In this document: in pieces, positions 19,021 through 30,247 of the stretch
Layout of the letters: every line of letters starts with the position of its first letter
Position numbering within the stretch: the first letter of the stretch is position 1
Source: Eupeodes corollae
Taxonomy: Eukaryota; Arthropoda; Insecta; Diptera; Syrphidae
NCBI RefSeq assembly: GCF_945859685.1
Contig: NC_079147.1
Location: forward strand, 81,646,315-81,710,314
Direction of reading: 5' to 3'
DNA length: 64,000 nt
Program-made: the position numbers and the translations under genes
Notes under the pieces: model-generated
What the model saw: only the letters and a program-made list of their open reading frames with translations
The model's database searches: none
Told to the model about the DNA's origin: nothing

Positions 19021-21831
19021 ATGGCTAATTTCCATGACGTTAGTGGTAATGAATCTATGCGTTCGATGATTAGGGTTTTGAGTAAACAATACAATGGGCT
19101 ACGGGTATGTCACATTAATGCTCAGAGTCTTTTACCGAAAATCGATGAATTCCGTGACTTGTTTATAGACTCTGGAGTGGATGTCATTTGTGTTTCTGAG
19201 ACGTGGCTGGTCGATAGTCTAAATGATCAAATTTGTTCTTTGAGTGGGTTTCGTTGTTTTCGATCTGATAGAAATCGCCAGGGTGGTGGGGTGGCAATGT
19301 ATGTCAAGGAAACAATTAAATGTAAGTTAAGATGTTCTTCTGAGCGTAGTACAGGTATTCAGTATGTTTTCGTTGATGTAATTGGGAACAATGATAAATT
19401 ACTCATAGGTGAAATTTACAGGCCTAATAGAAATATAGATCTATCGCCTCTATATGAACTATTGGAGGAAATTACTTTGGATTGTCCCAACATTATTTTG
19501 TGTGGTGACTTTAATTGCAATTTGTTATGCGAAAATAATTTTTTTTTGGAGCAGATGAGTAGACTTGATCTTACATCAGTTAATACAAACATCCCCACCC
19601 ACTTTTTTGGCGGAGAACCAACTCTTCTTGATTTATTTCTGGTGGATGATAAGAATAAAGTTTTGCTCTATGATCAGCTTTCTGCACCTGGTTTCTCCAA
19701 ACATGATCTAATTTTTCTTACCTATAGTTTTATCTTCAACCCAGTAGTAATCACATACAAATATCGAGATTTCAAAAACATTGATTACTCTCAACTCGAA
19801 GCAGATACCCGAAATATAGACTGGCACAATATTTTTAACTTGTCTTCGTCCACTGCGCAGGTGCAGTTTTTTAATAATAATGTTGCTAAACTTTTTAATA
19901 GACACGTTGCCTTAAAAACTTTACAAAATAAATCAAAAGATCCCAACTGGTTCACCAGTGAAATACGTATCTTAATGCAGCAACGTGATCGAGCGTACAA
20001 CTCGTGGAAAATTTATCGTTTACCTGAACTTAGACAAATATATCAGTCACTTCGCAATAGAGTTGTTATGGAAATTCGTTCAGCTAAGACTAGAATTTAT
20101 TCGGGTAAACTTAATACCGCCGGCTTTAATAACCGACAGCTGTGGAGTAATCTGCGTAGCATTGGGCTTGGTAAATCGAAACATAGTCATATCGAGAATG
20201 TTGACGGTAACTTTTTGAATAGAAAATTCGTCTGTACTCCTCTGCCAAATTCTATATCTAACTCTGTGCTTCCAGTTCAAATTTTATCAGCGCAAAATAC
20301 TTCCTCCAACTTTGGCTTCGCAGGAGTTAGCAGTATTGAAGTTGTTGAAAGCCTACTTTCAGTAAAGTCAAATGCCATAGGCCTCGATGAAATGCACCCT
20401 TCCTTTTTAAAAATTATACTTCCCGTTGTGTTACCGTATATCACTCATATCTTCAATACTATCCTTACTACTGGAGAGTTTCCTTCTGACTGGAAATTGG
20501 CAAAAGTTATACCTATACCCAAAAATGCTAAGTGTAGCGAATATAGGCCAATTTCCATTTTAGCTTTTCTTTCAAAAGTTTTTGAAAGGATCCTGAAAAA
20601 TCAAATAGGTGAGTTCCTTAAGGAGAACAATCTTTTAACTCCAAAACAGAGTGGCTTTCGACAGAAGCATAGCTGTGTTACGGCTCTTCTTGATGTCATA
20701 GAGGACTTCCGTCAAGCATTGGATTGCGATAAAGTTAATTTTTTAGTCCTTCTTGATTTTTCGAAGGCATTTGATACCGTGGTTCACAGCAAACTCGCAA
20801 ATAAACTTCGCCACCTTTATAACTTCTCCTCTGATGCAGTAAAACTTATTTCTTCCTATTTATCCGGAAGAATGCAAGCAGTTGAAGTAGATAACAGGTT
20901 GTCTGACTTTCTTCCAACCACTAGTGGAGTTCCACAGGGATCAATTCTGGGACCATTACTTTTTTCTTTATATGTAAACGACATTCCCTCCGTAATTCAT
21001 AACTGCACAGTACATATGTATGCTGACGATGTACAGATGTATCTCGGCTGCGATCTTGGTCTTATTGAAGATGGTGCTTACCGCTTAAACGAGGACCTTA
21101 AAAAACTATCAGGTTGGGCACAGTTTAACGGACTGACATTAAATCCATCTAAATCTAAGTGTTTAGTTATATCTAAAAGAGTTCTAGATTTGTCATACTT
21201 TCCACAAATTATTTTAAACAATGCAACTATTGAATATGTGGACTCTGCTCGGAATCTTGGAGTCATTTTTACTCGTAATTTGACATGGGATAAGCATATC
21301 AGCGCTATAATTGGAAAATCATACGGAGTATTACGCATGCTTGGGGTCTCCCAGGCCTATACACCTATGAAAACGCGTGCAATGCTTGCAAAAAGTTTAA
21401 TTCTTCCCATTTTGGCCTATGGCTGCGAAATTTTTTCGAGTTGTAACTTTGCATGCAAAAGTAAGCTTAACGTCATTTTCAACAGCATCATCAGATACAT
21501 TTATGGGCTTCGTAGATACGACAGAGTATCTCATTTTACAAATAGTTTACTTCAAATGCCACTAGAGAACTATTTTCAGTTTCGTACCTTATCATTGTTT
21601 TCCGATGTCCTGCTTACACACCAACCACCCTACCTTTTTGAGAGAATAAGAAGGGCTTCTTCAGTTAGGTCTGACCAGTTGATTCAACCCCGATATGCCT
21701 CCCTAACATCTGAGCGCCAATTTTTTATTAATGCTACACGTAAGTGGAATTCTTTGCCTCGCCATATCAAGAGAATAAACAACATTACAAATTTTAAATC
21801 CCAATTACGTCAATTTTTATCAGTATCTTAA
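19021..21831 (+). CDS. LINE ORF2 protein: APE endonuclease plus reverse transcriptase
   Basis: A 936-aa protein that nicks target DNA and reverse-transcribes the LINE RNA there. Endonuclease motifs: HINAQSL (residues 31-37), SETWL (catalytic Glu 60), GDFN (162-165) and SKHD (catalytic His 228). Reverse transcriptase: KVIPIPK, YRPISIL, QSGFRQKHSC, LLDFSKAFDT (Asp 579, motif A), SGVPQGSILGPLLFSLYVND (motif B) and MYADDVQM (Asp 669-670, motif C). It ends with the CEIFSSCN, YGLRRYDRVSHF and SERQFFINATRKWNSLP region shared with related insect LINEs. No RNase H domain. No internal stops. The decayed LINEs at 4.0-6.2 kb and 40.3-42.5 kb are relatives. The clade (CR1/Jockey group) is not settled by eye. 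Confidence 0.92.
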   Translation: MANFHDVSGNESMRSMIRVLSKQYNGLRVCHINAQSLLPKIDEFRDLFIDSGVDVICVSETWLVDSLNDQICSLSGFRCFRSDRNRQGGGVAMYVKETIKCKLRCSSERSTGIQYVFVDVIGNNDKLLIGEIYRPNRNIDLSPLYELLEEITLDCPNIILCGDFNCNLLCENNFFLEQMSRLDLTSVNTNIPTHFFGGEPTLLDLFLVDDKNKVLLYDQLSAPGFSKHDLIFLTYSFIFNPVVITYKYRDFKNIDYSQLEADTRNIDWHNIFNLSSSTAQVQFFNNNVAKLFNRHVALKTLQNKSKDPNWFTSEIRILMQQRDRAYNSWKIYRLPELRQIYQSLRNRVVMEIRSAKTRIYSGKLNTAGFNNRQLWSNLRSIGLGKSKHSHIENVDGNFLNRKFVCTPLPNSISNSVLPVQILSAQNTSSNFGFAGVSSIEVVESLLSVKSNAIGLDEMHPSFLKIILPVVLPYITHIFNTILTTGEFPSDWKLAKVIPIPKNAKCSEYRPISILAFLSKVFERILKNQIGEFLKENNLLTPKQSGFRQKHSCVTALLDVIEDFRQALDCDKVNFLVLLDFSKAFDTVVHSKLANKLRHLYNFSSDAVKLISSYLSGRMQAVEVDNRLSDFLPTTSGVPQGSILGPLLFSLYVNDIPSVIHNCTVHMYADDVQMYLGCDLGLIEDGAYRLNEDLKKLSGWAQFNGLTLNPSKSKCLVISKRVLDLSYFPQIILNNATIEYVDSARNLGVIFTRNLTWDKHISAIIGKSYGVLRMLGVSQAYTPMKTRAMLAKSLILPILAYGCEIFSSCNFACKSKLNVIFNSIIRYIYGLRRYDRVSHFTNSLLQMPLENYFQFRTLSLFSDVLLTHQPPYLFERIRRASSVRSDQLIQPRYASLTSERQFFINATRKWNSLPRHIKRINNITNFKSQLRQFLSVS

Positions 21832-22140
21832 ATTGTTTTTTTTTTCTTTTCTTCCCTCTTCTGTCTAAACCGTTATAACTTCTTTTTTCCTCTTTTTTCC
21901 ACCTCTTCCTGCTTTCTTCCTATTTCTTCTTTCTCCTTTTATATCTAAATAATCATTAAATTTTATTATAAATATTGTATAATTTTTGCCTACAACTTTA
22001 TCTTTCTTTTCTCTTCTTTTTTTTTATTTTCACTGCTTTCATTGTTAAACTTAATAGGTTATCACTAGTTTATAAGATATTATATCTTAATGTGTATAGC
22101 CATATCGAAATAAATAAATAAATAAAAAAATAAATAAATA

Positions 22141-22540
22141 AGCCACACAACTCTACCGAGTATGGCTTTATTGCAAGACAAGACATTTCCTGCCAACGTA
22201 ATATCTCGTCATAGTGATATTAACTGGCCACCAAGATCACGCAAATTGACACCACTTAACTTTTGTTTTCGGGGCTACGCGAAAGACCGTATTTATGTAG
22301 ATAAAAGTATAACTCTTGAGAACTTAAAAATAATTTCGTAATAGCGTGTTTATGCAGATAAACCAATAACTCTTGAGCACTTAAAAACCAAGATTCGTTA
22401 TGGCTGAGATGCCATTCAATATGTCGCAAGAAAGGTCGAAAATTAAAAAGAAATATCATCAAAGAAAAAATATTTTATATATATTTTATTTATGTTTACT
22501 TTTTAAACCACAAAATGGATAACTCTTCATTTTTGGTGAA
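22141..22540 (+). pseudogene. Mariner-like transposase fossil, 3' half
   Basis: Continues the gene cut at 17312: SHTTLPSMALLQDK, PANVISRHSDINWPPRS, LTPLNFCFRGYAKDRIYVDK (the LTPLDFFLWGY-type motif of this family, carrying its last catalytic position) and ITLENLK. A tandem duplication of about 57 bp follows: the ATGTAGATAAAAGTATAACT block recurs as ATGCAGATAAACCAATAACT. The reading frame is degraded and the 3' terminal repeat was not recognised. Confidence 0.75.
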
Positions 22541-24044
22541 CACGCGTTTTTTTGCAGATAATGACATATAATTTTAAAGTACTTTTCAAAATATTGGTAC
22601 GCTTTTTTAGAGATAGACGTTGCTACCATACGTGATTATATTTCACTTTTCGCACATGCTTTTTGAATGTAGTTTAGTTAAGCTTTTATAATTGTGCAAC
22701 GTCGTTATTAAGGGGCTGGATATAGATATCATAAATCAGCAATCAGTTAATTTACGTCACTAAATTAAATGTCACTTTGAGGTTTCGCGCCTCAGACATT
22801 TTTTTTACTATTGCGTCCATCAGTAACATTTTTATTGATGTGATCGGAACAGTACAAAATTGGAACGCAAGGAATAAAATGAAAGGGATTTTTGTTTGGC
22901 TTTTGGCACTCAGCTGTTTAATAAAATGAAATTTAAAAATAAATAAATCCGATTTATAAATTAAATAAAGCTTTAAATGCATTGTTTCTTTAAAAAAAAA
23001 AAAGATTTGAATATAGGATTCATCTTATTACATCAAACTTTTGCTAAAAATAAATCTGTAACTTGTTCAAAAACTAATAGCAAAAATTTTACTGATGGAT
23101 TTTACTGATTGAATTAAGTTTAATTTCAAGAACAATCTAAAATCGTAGTTTTCAATCTAAGATCGTAGATTGAATTTTCGCTTTTAAGTGTACTTTAGCA
23201 ATTTTTGTATCTCCAATAAATTTTTCGCCACTTCGCTCGATTTTCAGCTGTCAATAGCCTAAATGTCAAACTCCCATCCGCTCAGACAACCAGCGTTGCC
23301 ACGGCGCAATTATTTTTATTACTTATCACTATGATACTTTTTATATTTGTTTTAATTTTTTTTCAGCAAGAATTGTATTGAAATCTCCTTTTAATTGCAA
23401 GGTTTAAGGATCTTATTTAAACATTTTCCTTTCCATTGATATTTCAATGTTTTTTAAAGAAGTACATAATTTTAAGTACTATCATTTTAAAACGAATAAT
23501 AATAAGCAAAGCAGTTATTTCCATTTACTTTGTTTTAAACTAATATTTTGTATTATTTTTTTAAATTTGTTTAGATTTTTACTGCTGCTTAGCTTTTGTT
23601 ACCTTAATTTGGTTTACTATTCTGAAAACTTGTGGCAACACTGGCGAACAGGCCATTGCGAGCGATTGCCGAAGAACCGACGATTTTGCTTTAATTTTAT
23701 TGTGACTGCGTGAGACAGGTTCTTCTTTCTTTTCAGTTGCATTATTTCTATTATCTATTTATTTCCTAGTAAATTTTTGCAAAAGAAAGATTTATTTTCT
23801 ACGTTTTATCTTTATTTCAATTTAAAATTCTAATCAGAGGTACCTAGACGATAATAATTATAATTTGTTTTTGAAATTTAACTTGCGATTGTGCACTTAA
23901 ATTCTTAACGCAAGTTTCCTGTTTTGTTGGTGGACATAGACGTAGTAGAAGACGAGAAAAGGAAAACTTCTTTCCGTAAAAGTGCCGTGGCCTTCCCGTC
24001 CCGAGTCCCGACGAAACAACAAAAAGTTTTCATCCAGACGGAAA
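22541..24044. other. Intergenic DNA and presumed mats promoter / 5' UTR
   Basis: No other gene seen. The last 400 bp or so before 24045 likely include the mats promoter and 5' UTR. Two copies of a GTGGCAACRCTG-like motif occur (about 23292 in reverse and 23632 forward). No TATA box or initiator could be fixed. Confidence 0.35.
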
Positions 24045-27000
24045 ATGGAGTTTTTGTTGTAAGTATTTGCAAGGACAATAAAATAAACTTCTATATAAAA
24101 CTATGATCACATCGCTGCTGAGATTGATTTAGATATCTAAAATAATAACAATTTTATGCATTCGCAAACCGAAGTGCAGGGTGTAGAAGTGTCCCGGACT
24201 GTAGAATGCATATAGCAGCTTTTTGTTCTGGTAGATTGATGGTACCCGTACCAAAGATCTCTACAGTACAGTGACCTCAACCTTACAACTTCTATAATCA
24301 ATAATAAATAGCTACCTAAAAAGATAATGTATTGAATTGCTTCTTTTTTCTTAGTGGATCGCGTTCGAGCAAGACATTCAAGCCAAAAAAGAACATTCCC
24401 GAAGGAACTCATCAGTATGATCTCATGAAACATGCTGCAGCGACACTGGGATCTGGAAATTTGCGAAATGCAGTTGCACTTCCCGACGGCGAGGACCTCA
24501 ACGAATGGGTAGCTGTCAATAGTAAGTTCAAGTTGTCCTCATTCTCATTTCATTGTTTTTATTTTAAGATTATGAAAATGACGCTTACGTCATGTAAATT
24601 GTTTGATTTATTTGCATAGAATTTAGGCAAGAGTGCGTAGCCAAAACGGTTAGGTATAGTCATTGAAAATGATTTTGATTACAGAAGCAAGCAACCGAGC
24701 ATTGTGTACACAAAGTTCGATAGCCTCTAAGCACTTATATGATGCATAAAAAGTCAAATATAATATTTTTTGGAGTAGATTTCACTTTAGCTGGAACGGA
24801 TGGTGGACTTCTAGAGAATATCAATTGTGTAATGTGCTCCTGCAATGTTTGCCTTATTCAAGAATGGTTCTATAATGTAGAACAGTGATATGTTGTTTGA
24901 TAAGGCTATAGTAAAAAGAAATTATCAACACAGAGGCAGTGTCAGAATGAATCAATGGTGTAGATAAGACACCATGTAGGTACATGAGTTCTATAAGAAA
25001 TTAGCTTAAGCAGAAAATAAGCTCTATATCTGTTGAATTATTTCGGAACAGTTGAAGAGACGAGGCGTTCCGAAGTGTTCTTAACCTTAAACCGATAGTC
25101 ATCTTTATCCAAGCAATTCTTCTCTTTAACTTGGCACTGACATTAAGGTGGGTGTTCATTAGGACATAGGGCTCCACTTCTCTTATGAGCCATATTATGT
25201 GGTTTCCTGAAAAGTATTCTCAATGATAATAGTGTCAATGGCTTCCTGACCCATCATCCGAAAAAGTTTTCCGTTTGATATTAATTAAGGGTTGCAGTTT
25301 TCTAGTAATCGTTGCTGTTATTTTCCATGTGCTGCATCGGATTCGGAGTTTGAACATCACCGCCCTCCAGGAAATACGATGGGATAGGCCATGCAAAAAG
25401 AGGATGAAAAATTGCGATATTTACTATGGTGACTGCTACTGCGAAATCAACAGCGCTTATTTGGATGCGGCTTTGTCATTGGAGCTAGACTTAGGCAAGA
25501 AATCTTGAGCTATGGGTGCATCAATGAGCTCCTCATGACCATACGCATCAAGGCTAAAGTCGGCAACATTAGCCTGATATGCGCGCATGCCCCCAAAGAA
25601 GAGAGATGACAACACCAAAAATATGCTCTTCAAGCTTTTAGACAAAACATATGAGCAGTGTTCTAGCTACGATAATAAAATTTTCCTGGGCGATTTTAAT
25701 GCAAAGCTAGGAAGGGAAGACATATTTGGTGGAATAATCGGGAAAAACAGCCTGCACGAGAATACTTCCGACAACGGATTCAGGCTCATAGATTTTGCTG
25801 CGGGGCGAAACGTCATGGTAGCCAGTACGCGTTTTCAACACCTCAACATCCACAAAGGAACTTGGACGTCTCCAGATCAATCTACCGTCAACCAGATTGA
25901 CCACATTGCGATCGACGCCAGACACGCTCCCAGCATCATGGATGTACGAACTTTCCGAAGAGCTAACATCGACTCGGACCACTACCTCGTTGTAGCCAAG
26001 GTAGCACTTCGGATTTCCAGACCCAAGGCAAAACAGGGAGATGCTGGAGAAGGTACAACATCGAACGGCTACAATCACAAGAGATGGGCAAATCCTTTTC
26101 CGACCGAGTTACAAGTAACCTCTCTCGAAGTTCTATGCCGCCAACACAATGTATCGAAAAATAGTGGCAAAATTGTCAAGATGCAATCAGAGAAGCCGCC
26201 TCTGATGTGCTGGGTTTCAAGAAGCCACCAACAAGGAACCCCTCGTTTGGTGAGGAATGTCGGCAGGCAAATGCAGTCAAACAATAGGTTCGCAAAGCGG
26301 CGCTGCATAAAAGGACGAGAGCTGCTCATGAGCTCTATGAGCAGAAGAGGCGAGAGGAACACCGACTTCTAAGAAGGAAAAAGACAGGGCATGAGAAGCG
26401 TGCGGTCGAAGATGGTGAGAGGTTAAGAAGCAGGAATAAAGTTCGAAAGTTTTATGAACAGGTGAAACGAAATTCACAGGTACATAAACTGCTGCAAAGA
26501 CGAAAGTGGGAACATCATAGTGGAACCGAAGTAAATGCTGAGGATAAGGAAGGACCACTTCTGCAGACTGTAAAACGGCAATGACGAACCGAATTCCGCT
26601 GTCAGGCAGGATGATCCATTCAACATAGACGACAAAAGCCAACAATCCCGCCTCCCGACTTAGACGAAGCAAAGATTGCCCTAGCTAAGCTAAAGTCTAA
26701 TATGTGATCGTCTAAAGCCCACCGTCAACAACCTGATAGGTCCTTATCAGTGTGGTTTTTGACCAGAAAGTCCATAGTCGATCAAATATTCACATTACGG
26801 CAGATCCTGGAAAAACCCAAAAACACCAAATTGACACCCACCATCTTTTCATCGATTTCAAGGCCGCCTATGACAGCGTGTACAGGCACGAGCTGTATAG
26901 AGCGATGTCTAGTTTTGGCCAAACTCTTCCGTTATTGCTCCATAAAAACAACTTAACAGAACTTTTCGATGTCAAAAAAGGTTTTAGACAAGGTGATGCG

Positions 27001-29347
27001 CTGTCATTCGAGAGAATAGTGCAGAGCTCACACGTCAGCACTAGAGGCAATATCTTTCAAAAGTCTGTCCAATTACTAGCATATGCTGATGACATTGACA
27101 TAATCGGAAGAACTCAGCGTGATGTCAATGGGGCTTTAGTGAGTATTGAGGCAGAGGCGGCAAAATGGGTTTAACAGCTTTCGTCAAGAAAGGACATAAA
27201 ACACCTACGTCTTATTCAAAACTTCACCATCGACAGACGTAACTTTGAGGTAGTCAAGGACTTCGTCTACCTAGGCTCCGTTGTAAACGCAGAAAATAAC
27301 ATCTTGATAAGACCCTTATCATCCCCGTCCTGCTATACGGTGCAGAAGCATCGACTATGACAAAAGCGGATGAAAGACCCTTGTGTCGTTTCGAGAGAAA
27401 AGTTCTTCGTGTGGTCTACGGTCCCGTATGCATCGAAGGGGAGTGGAAGAGAAGATGGAACGACGAGCTGTACAGCGACGTAGGCTTAGCCAGAAGGGTA
27501 AAAGTCCAACGACTAAGATGGCTGGGTCACGTAGAGCGCATGGAAACCAATGCTCCGTCCCGAAAAGTCTTCGAATCCACGCCCACAGGGCAACGCAGTA
27601 GAGAAAGACCGCGGATCAAGTGGGGCGCACAAGTGGAAAATGACCTCAACCAACTTGGAGCGCGAAACTGGAGACATCTAGCTATTGACCGAGCAGTAAG
27701 CTGAATATATAAATAGATAAATTACCATGTTAAATCATTTGAAGCTAGCAATGAAACTTTTTCCGACAGTACATTTGGCAATTTCTGAGATCCTTAAAAA
27801 AATGCAGTAGAAGTTTCCCAAATGGAGTCTACGTCTTAGTGATAGGACAGGACAATGGGAAAAAATATCTCATCTTCCTCTTCATCCATGCAGCTTCTGC
27901 AAAAATCGCTTAAAAGAGCTTTAACTCAAAAAACATGCCTACCTGTTGGACAACAACAAACAAAGTAATTTCCTTTGACCGTTTAGCATCAAGAATTACC
28001 CAAATAGGTCTTGCTGAAAGACATTTGAAGTTATGAAATGAAATGAAATAAGAACTGTTTCGATATCTACATAAGAGATGATTGACAATTTTGGGGCGTT
28101 TGTAAATTTATGGAGACAGAGTGCAATGGTTTTATGACAGCATGATTGTTCGAGATGCTCCATATACGTTTTGGTAGTCGATTTTCTTTAAGCCAAGGAG
28201 GACTTCATTAATGGCCAGATATTGTGCTTAGAATAGGCTACATTAGTAGAGGAGACGAAATGAGAGTCATAGATTTAGTTTGTCGGATATTGATACTCTA
28301 CCGACCGTGCCATCAATCCAGGATCCATCTGGGTTCAATATTTTATTGAATTATGTGGATCCAACGTGAGCACAACTTTTTCAAAACAGTTGTTTATGCA
28401 TTATCTTTTGGAAAACATCCTTTGTTTTGGGCACTTACATACTCTGCAATTGATGCCTGAACCGGGAACCGGTCCGGGCCTCGTTCAACATTCTTCGAAT
28501 GCTTTCCCCGTTGTGGGCCATCGCGGTTTCGGCCACATAAACTGAATTTGACAACCTTCGTGAATTTTGTCCTTAAACAAACGATATGCAGGATTGAATT
28601 CCTTATACAATTTTATTCTAGAGTTATAGGTTAGAGTTTAAACAGCAGACATTCATAAAATTTTATCATTTTTAACCTTGAGCTAAATGAAATTGTCAAA
28701 CAAAAATATAAACTGCGTGCTCTAAAGTTGTCCTGTTTCCACTTAAACCCGTACCTACACAATTTATATATTTTTTTTTGATACGCGCAGAATTTGAAAT
28801 ATGTACATTTAAGAAAACAATCTTCGTTATATTATATCTAATTCTGTTTGAATTTATTTTTTCTTCAGCTGTGGATTTCTTTAATCAAATCAATATGCTT
28901 TATGGGACCATCACTGAATTCTGCACTGAAGAAAGCTGTGGCAATATGTCGGCTGGACCAAAATACGAATACCTATGGGCTGATGGACAAGCTGTAAAAA
29001 AACCTATTAAATGCAGTGCTCCCAAATACATCGACTATCTAATGACATGGGTTCAAGATCAACTTGACGACGAAACCCTATTCCCTTCGAAAATTGGTAT
29101 ACCCTTTCCGAAAAATTTCCTAGCAATTGCCAAGACAATACTAAAACGACTCTTTCGAGTATATGCGCACATTTACCACCAGCATTTCTCTGAAGTTGTA
29201 ACATTAGGTGAAGAAGCTCACCTTAATACTTCCTTTAAGCATTTTATATTTTTTGTGCAAGAATTCGATTTAATTGAACGTAAGGAATTAGCTCCGTTGC
29301 AGGAGTTAATAAATAAGCTAACTGCAAAGGATGAACGACAGATTTAA
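24045..29347 (+). CDS. mats: mats / Mob1, MOB kinase activator (3 coding exons)
   Basis: Mats binds the NDR-family kinase Warts and, once phosphorylated by Hippo, activates it to restrain Yorkie and tissue growth. Coding exons are 24045-24058, 24355-24521 and 28869-29347. The sum is 660 nt, 219 codons plus stop, the length of the Drosophila protein. Junctions are TT|GTAAGT, TTAG|TGG, AATA|GTAAGT and TTCAG|CTG, all GT-AG. The protein starts MEFLFGSRSSKTFKPKKNIP. Zinc-binding Cys79 and Cys84 (TEFCTEESC) and the histidines of YAHIYHQHF are present, as are Thr12 and Thr35, the MST/Hippo phosphorylation sites known from human MOB1. It ends KDERQI. Intron 1 is 296 bp. Intron 2 is 4347 bp and contains a dead RTE copy and an R1/LOA-like fragment. 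A poly-A run follows the stop; AATAAA signals lie near 29885 and 30065. Confidence 0.96.
25320..27705 (+). mobile_element. Decayed RTE-like LINE inside mats intron 2
   Basis: Parallels the RTE-like element at 10060-13432 from the endonuclease (ALQEIRWDRPCKKRMKNCDI, then FLGDFNAKLGREDIFGGIIG) through the RT (FIDFKAAYDSVY near 26855, RQGDALS, LLAYADDIDIIGR near 27076) to RWLGHVERMETNAPSRKVFE. Several stops, frameshifts and deletions break it, including a loss between RT motifs A and B. It lies in the same orientation as mats and lacks the AAGT tail, so the 3' end is lost or replaced. Confidence 0.85.
27765..27960 (-). mobile_element. R1/LOA-like LINE C-terminal fragment in mats intron 2
   Basis: On the minus strand the sequence encodes SDFCRSCMDEEEDE (about 27865-27915), the Cys-rich C-terminal signature seen in the R1/LOA-like fragment at 15.8 kb, followed by a short degraded stretch. 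No complete frame. Confidence 0.5.
27961..28868. other. Rest of mats intron 2
   Basis: No gene or clear element recognised. A locally GC-richer stretch (about 28447-28560) may be an old insertion. The intron ends in a T-rich tract and TTCTTCAG acceptor at 28861-28868. Confidence 0.45.
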
Positions 29348-30247
29348 ATGCAACAAAAAAAAAAAAAAAACAATATACATTTAATTAACAAACATTTAAC
29401 TGTCGACCCCTTCCTTAACCTATATATTGTATTTTGTAAATTATATATGTTAAAAATCAATTATTTTTATAACTAAAAACAATTAACATAAAGTAAATTG
29501 TTTAAAACAAGACAAAAAATTAAAAAAAAAAAAAACACTATACAAAAAACAAAATGAAAATATTTTTCACGCATCATTGTAGGTAGTTTGCATTTAATTT
29601 TTGTTTGTTAATTATTATTTCTTTTTTTCTTTGTGTTTTAATTTCCAACACTACTCAAAATGTGTACTTTAAGTATTTTTAAAAAAACAAACTTTATTTA
29701 ACGCTTATCTAGTTTTTTACGTTTAGCTTTAAGATTGATTTTTACATCTTTAAATTACGACTACATAATTATACATAAAAACAAAAACAACAACATGAAA
29801 ATAATGTTTCTTATTTTATTATTTCACATTTACATAATAATAGCAATTAAAATGGAAAACTATTTTATTGACATGACAAACTGTATAAATAAATTTGTTT
29901 TATTTTAAATATCAATGGTTGTTTTTTACGCGTCCACTTTAATCAGCGACCGCTTCAATGTGAAAATCTATTTCAAAGCAATACGGGCGGAATGGAACTG
30001 TTGTGGGTTACTTTTTTGTCTCCTTTGCTAAAAATCAGTTTAATCTGCTCTACTATGAGTTTTAAATAAATTTAATTTGTACCTTGGGGCAAGTCTTTTA
30101 TTATTATGCTTAAAGACTACTTTGTTTAAAACAAATAAGGTAGTAAAAACATGCATTTGCCAAAACGAATTGTTCAAAATAATAGGATTAAACAAAATAA
30201 TGTATAAAAAAACTAAAAAAAAATATTCAATATTAGCATTTTTTTTG
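29348..30247. other. mats 3' UTR and AT-rich flank
   Basis: Very AT-rich with A-runs (29354-29370, 29520-29535). Probably begins with the mats 3' UTR. Open frames here are short and low-complexity. Confidence 0.45.

Larger units (their letters stand above)
17313..22140 (+). mobile_element. Structurally intact two-ORF LINE inserted in a mariner-like gene
   Basis: A full-length non-LTR retrotransposon of about 4.8 kb: a 5' region with a tandem 17-bp repeat (ACAGTTCCATACTCTTA twice, about 17313-17347), ORF1 (17672-18712), a pyrimidine-rich spacer, ORF2 (19021-21831) and a 3' tail of AAATA repeats (about 22108-22140). It sits inside the transposase fossil: MWLQ-stop-D lies directly to its left and SHTTLPSMALLQDK directly to its right, continuous in the parent family. 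No clear target-site duplication was found. Both ORFs are uninterrupted with all catalytic residues present, so the copy is young and possibly competent. Confidence 0.9.

Noticed and set aside
23447..23713. 88-codon frame upstream of mats
   Set aside because: Phe/Leu-rich product of T-rich DNA in the presumed promoter/5' UTR region; no domain.
23924..24106. 60-codon frame beginning upstream of mats exon 1
   Set aside because: The mats start codon is in a different frame inside it and the splice donor lies within; it is 5' UTR sequence.
28447..28560. GC-richer stretch in mats intron 2 as an exon
   Set aside because: No open frame with proper splice sites; the coding sum for mats is already exact.
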